A stretch of 14,638 nt of DNA from M3007 sp044350415 (GTDB taxonomy: Bacteria; Bacteroidota; Bacteroidia; Chitinophagales; Saprospiraceae): contig JBILHQ010000164.1 of assembly GCA_044350415.1 (NCBI GenBank), positions 1 to 14,638 of the forward strand, given 5' to 3'. Below are positions 14,591 through 14,638 of this stretch, one piece after another. The notes beneath the pieces were generated by a model. It ran no database searches and had not been told where the DNA came from. It worked only from the letters and a program-made list of their open reading frames with translations. Both the position numbers and the translations under genes were made by a program. How positions within the stretch are numbered: the first letter of the stretch is position 1; each line of letters opens with the position of its first letter.

Positions 14591-14622
14591 CAAAGGTAAG
14601 CGCATGCTCGATGTTTCCGCAA
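14591..14622 (-). promoter_or_regulatory. rnhB: Promoter of rnhB
   Basis: On the minus strand, TTG (14620-14622) is followed after exactly 21 bases by TACCTTTG (14591-14598), matching the Bacteroidota TTTG-N19-21-TAnnTTTG pattern, apart from A in place of the first T of the -33 box. The box ends 20 bases before the ATG at 14570. This is the most complete promoter in the window. Confidence 0.7.
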
Positions 14623-14629
14623 TTACGAC

Positions 14630-14637
14630 TATATTTG
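14630..14637 (+). promoter_or_regulatory. Possible divergent promoter box at the window edge
   Basis: TATATTTG on the plus strand matches TAnnTTTG and would drive a rightward gene just outside the window. It lies 7 bases from the rnhB -33 element, so the two promoters would overlap. No -33 element is visible for it. Confidence 0.4.
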
Positions 14638-14638
14638 C

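Noticed and set aside
1..14638. CRISPR array, tRNA, rRNA, phage or transposase genes, toxin-antitoxin or defence system
   Set aside because: No regularly spaced direct repeats, no cloverleaf-like sequence, and no matching protein motif seen on either strand.

Overview
The window looks like chromosomal DNA of a Bacteroidota bacterium, most likely of the Saprospiria/Chitinophagia kind. The reasons are type IX secretion (T9SS, por-system) C-terminal sorting domains on two exported proteins, TAnnTTTG promoter boxes about 20 bases before several starts, near absence of Shine-Dalgarno sequences, and best-fitting protein families that are common in this phylum. The rank below phylum is inferred from recollection of homologues, not from a search.

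Layout. (1) 1-2979, + strand, visibly AT-rich: the 3' part of a T9SS cargo protein, a hairpin terminator, and a signal-peptide/beta-propeller/PKD/T9SS protein. (2) 3150-7104, - strand, higher G+C: a subtilisin-like S8 peptidase with a C-terminal SH3 domain, then a GMC-family (long-chain alcohol oxidase-like) flavoprotein. Two 105-base near-palindromic repeats in opposite orientation sit on either side of the peptidase gene. (3) 7320-9572, +: a dipeptidyl-peptidase-IV-type S9 peptidase ending in a perfect hairpin. (4) 9608-11674, -: an enoyl-CoA hydratase/isomerase-family gene followed 33 bases later by an alkylglycerol-monooxygenase-like di-iron membrane hydroxylase, probably one operon. (5) 11804-12875, +: an unlisted 50-codon small ORF overlapping the start of an lpxD-like acyltransferase gene. 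(6) 12877-14570, -: a PA14-OmpA envelope protein and ribonuclease HII. A divergent promoter for a gene beyond the right edge closes the window.

Most genes are single housekeeping or cell-surface functions rather than one pathway. Loose themes are exported proteins and peptidases (T9SS cargo, S8, S9), lipid chemistry (GMC oxidase, AGMO-like hydroxylase, enoyl-CoA hydratase, LpxD) and envelope structure (LpxD, PA14-OmpA). I see no phage, CRISPR, tRNA, rRNA or transposase gene. The two items most worth pursuing are the 105-base palindromic repeat family and the small ORF coupled to lpxD. Nothing here clearly forms a new multi-gene system.
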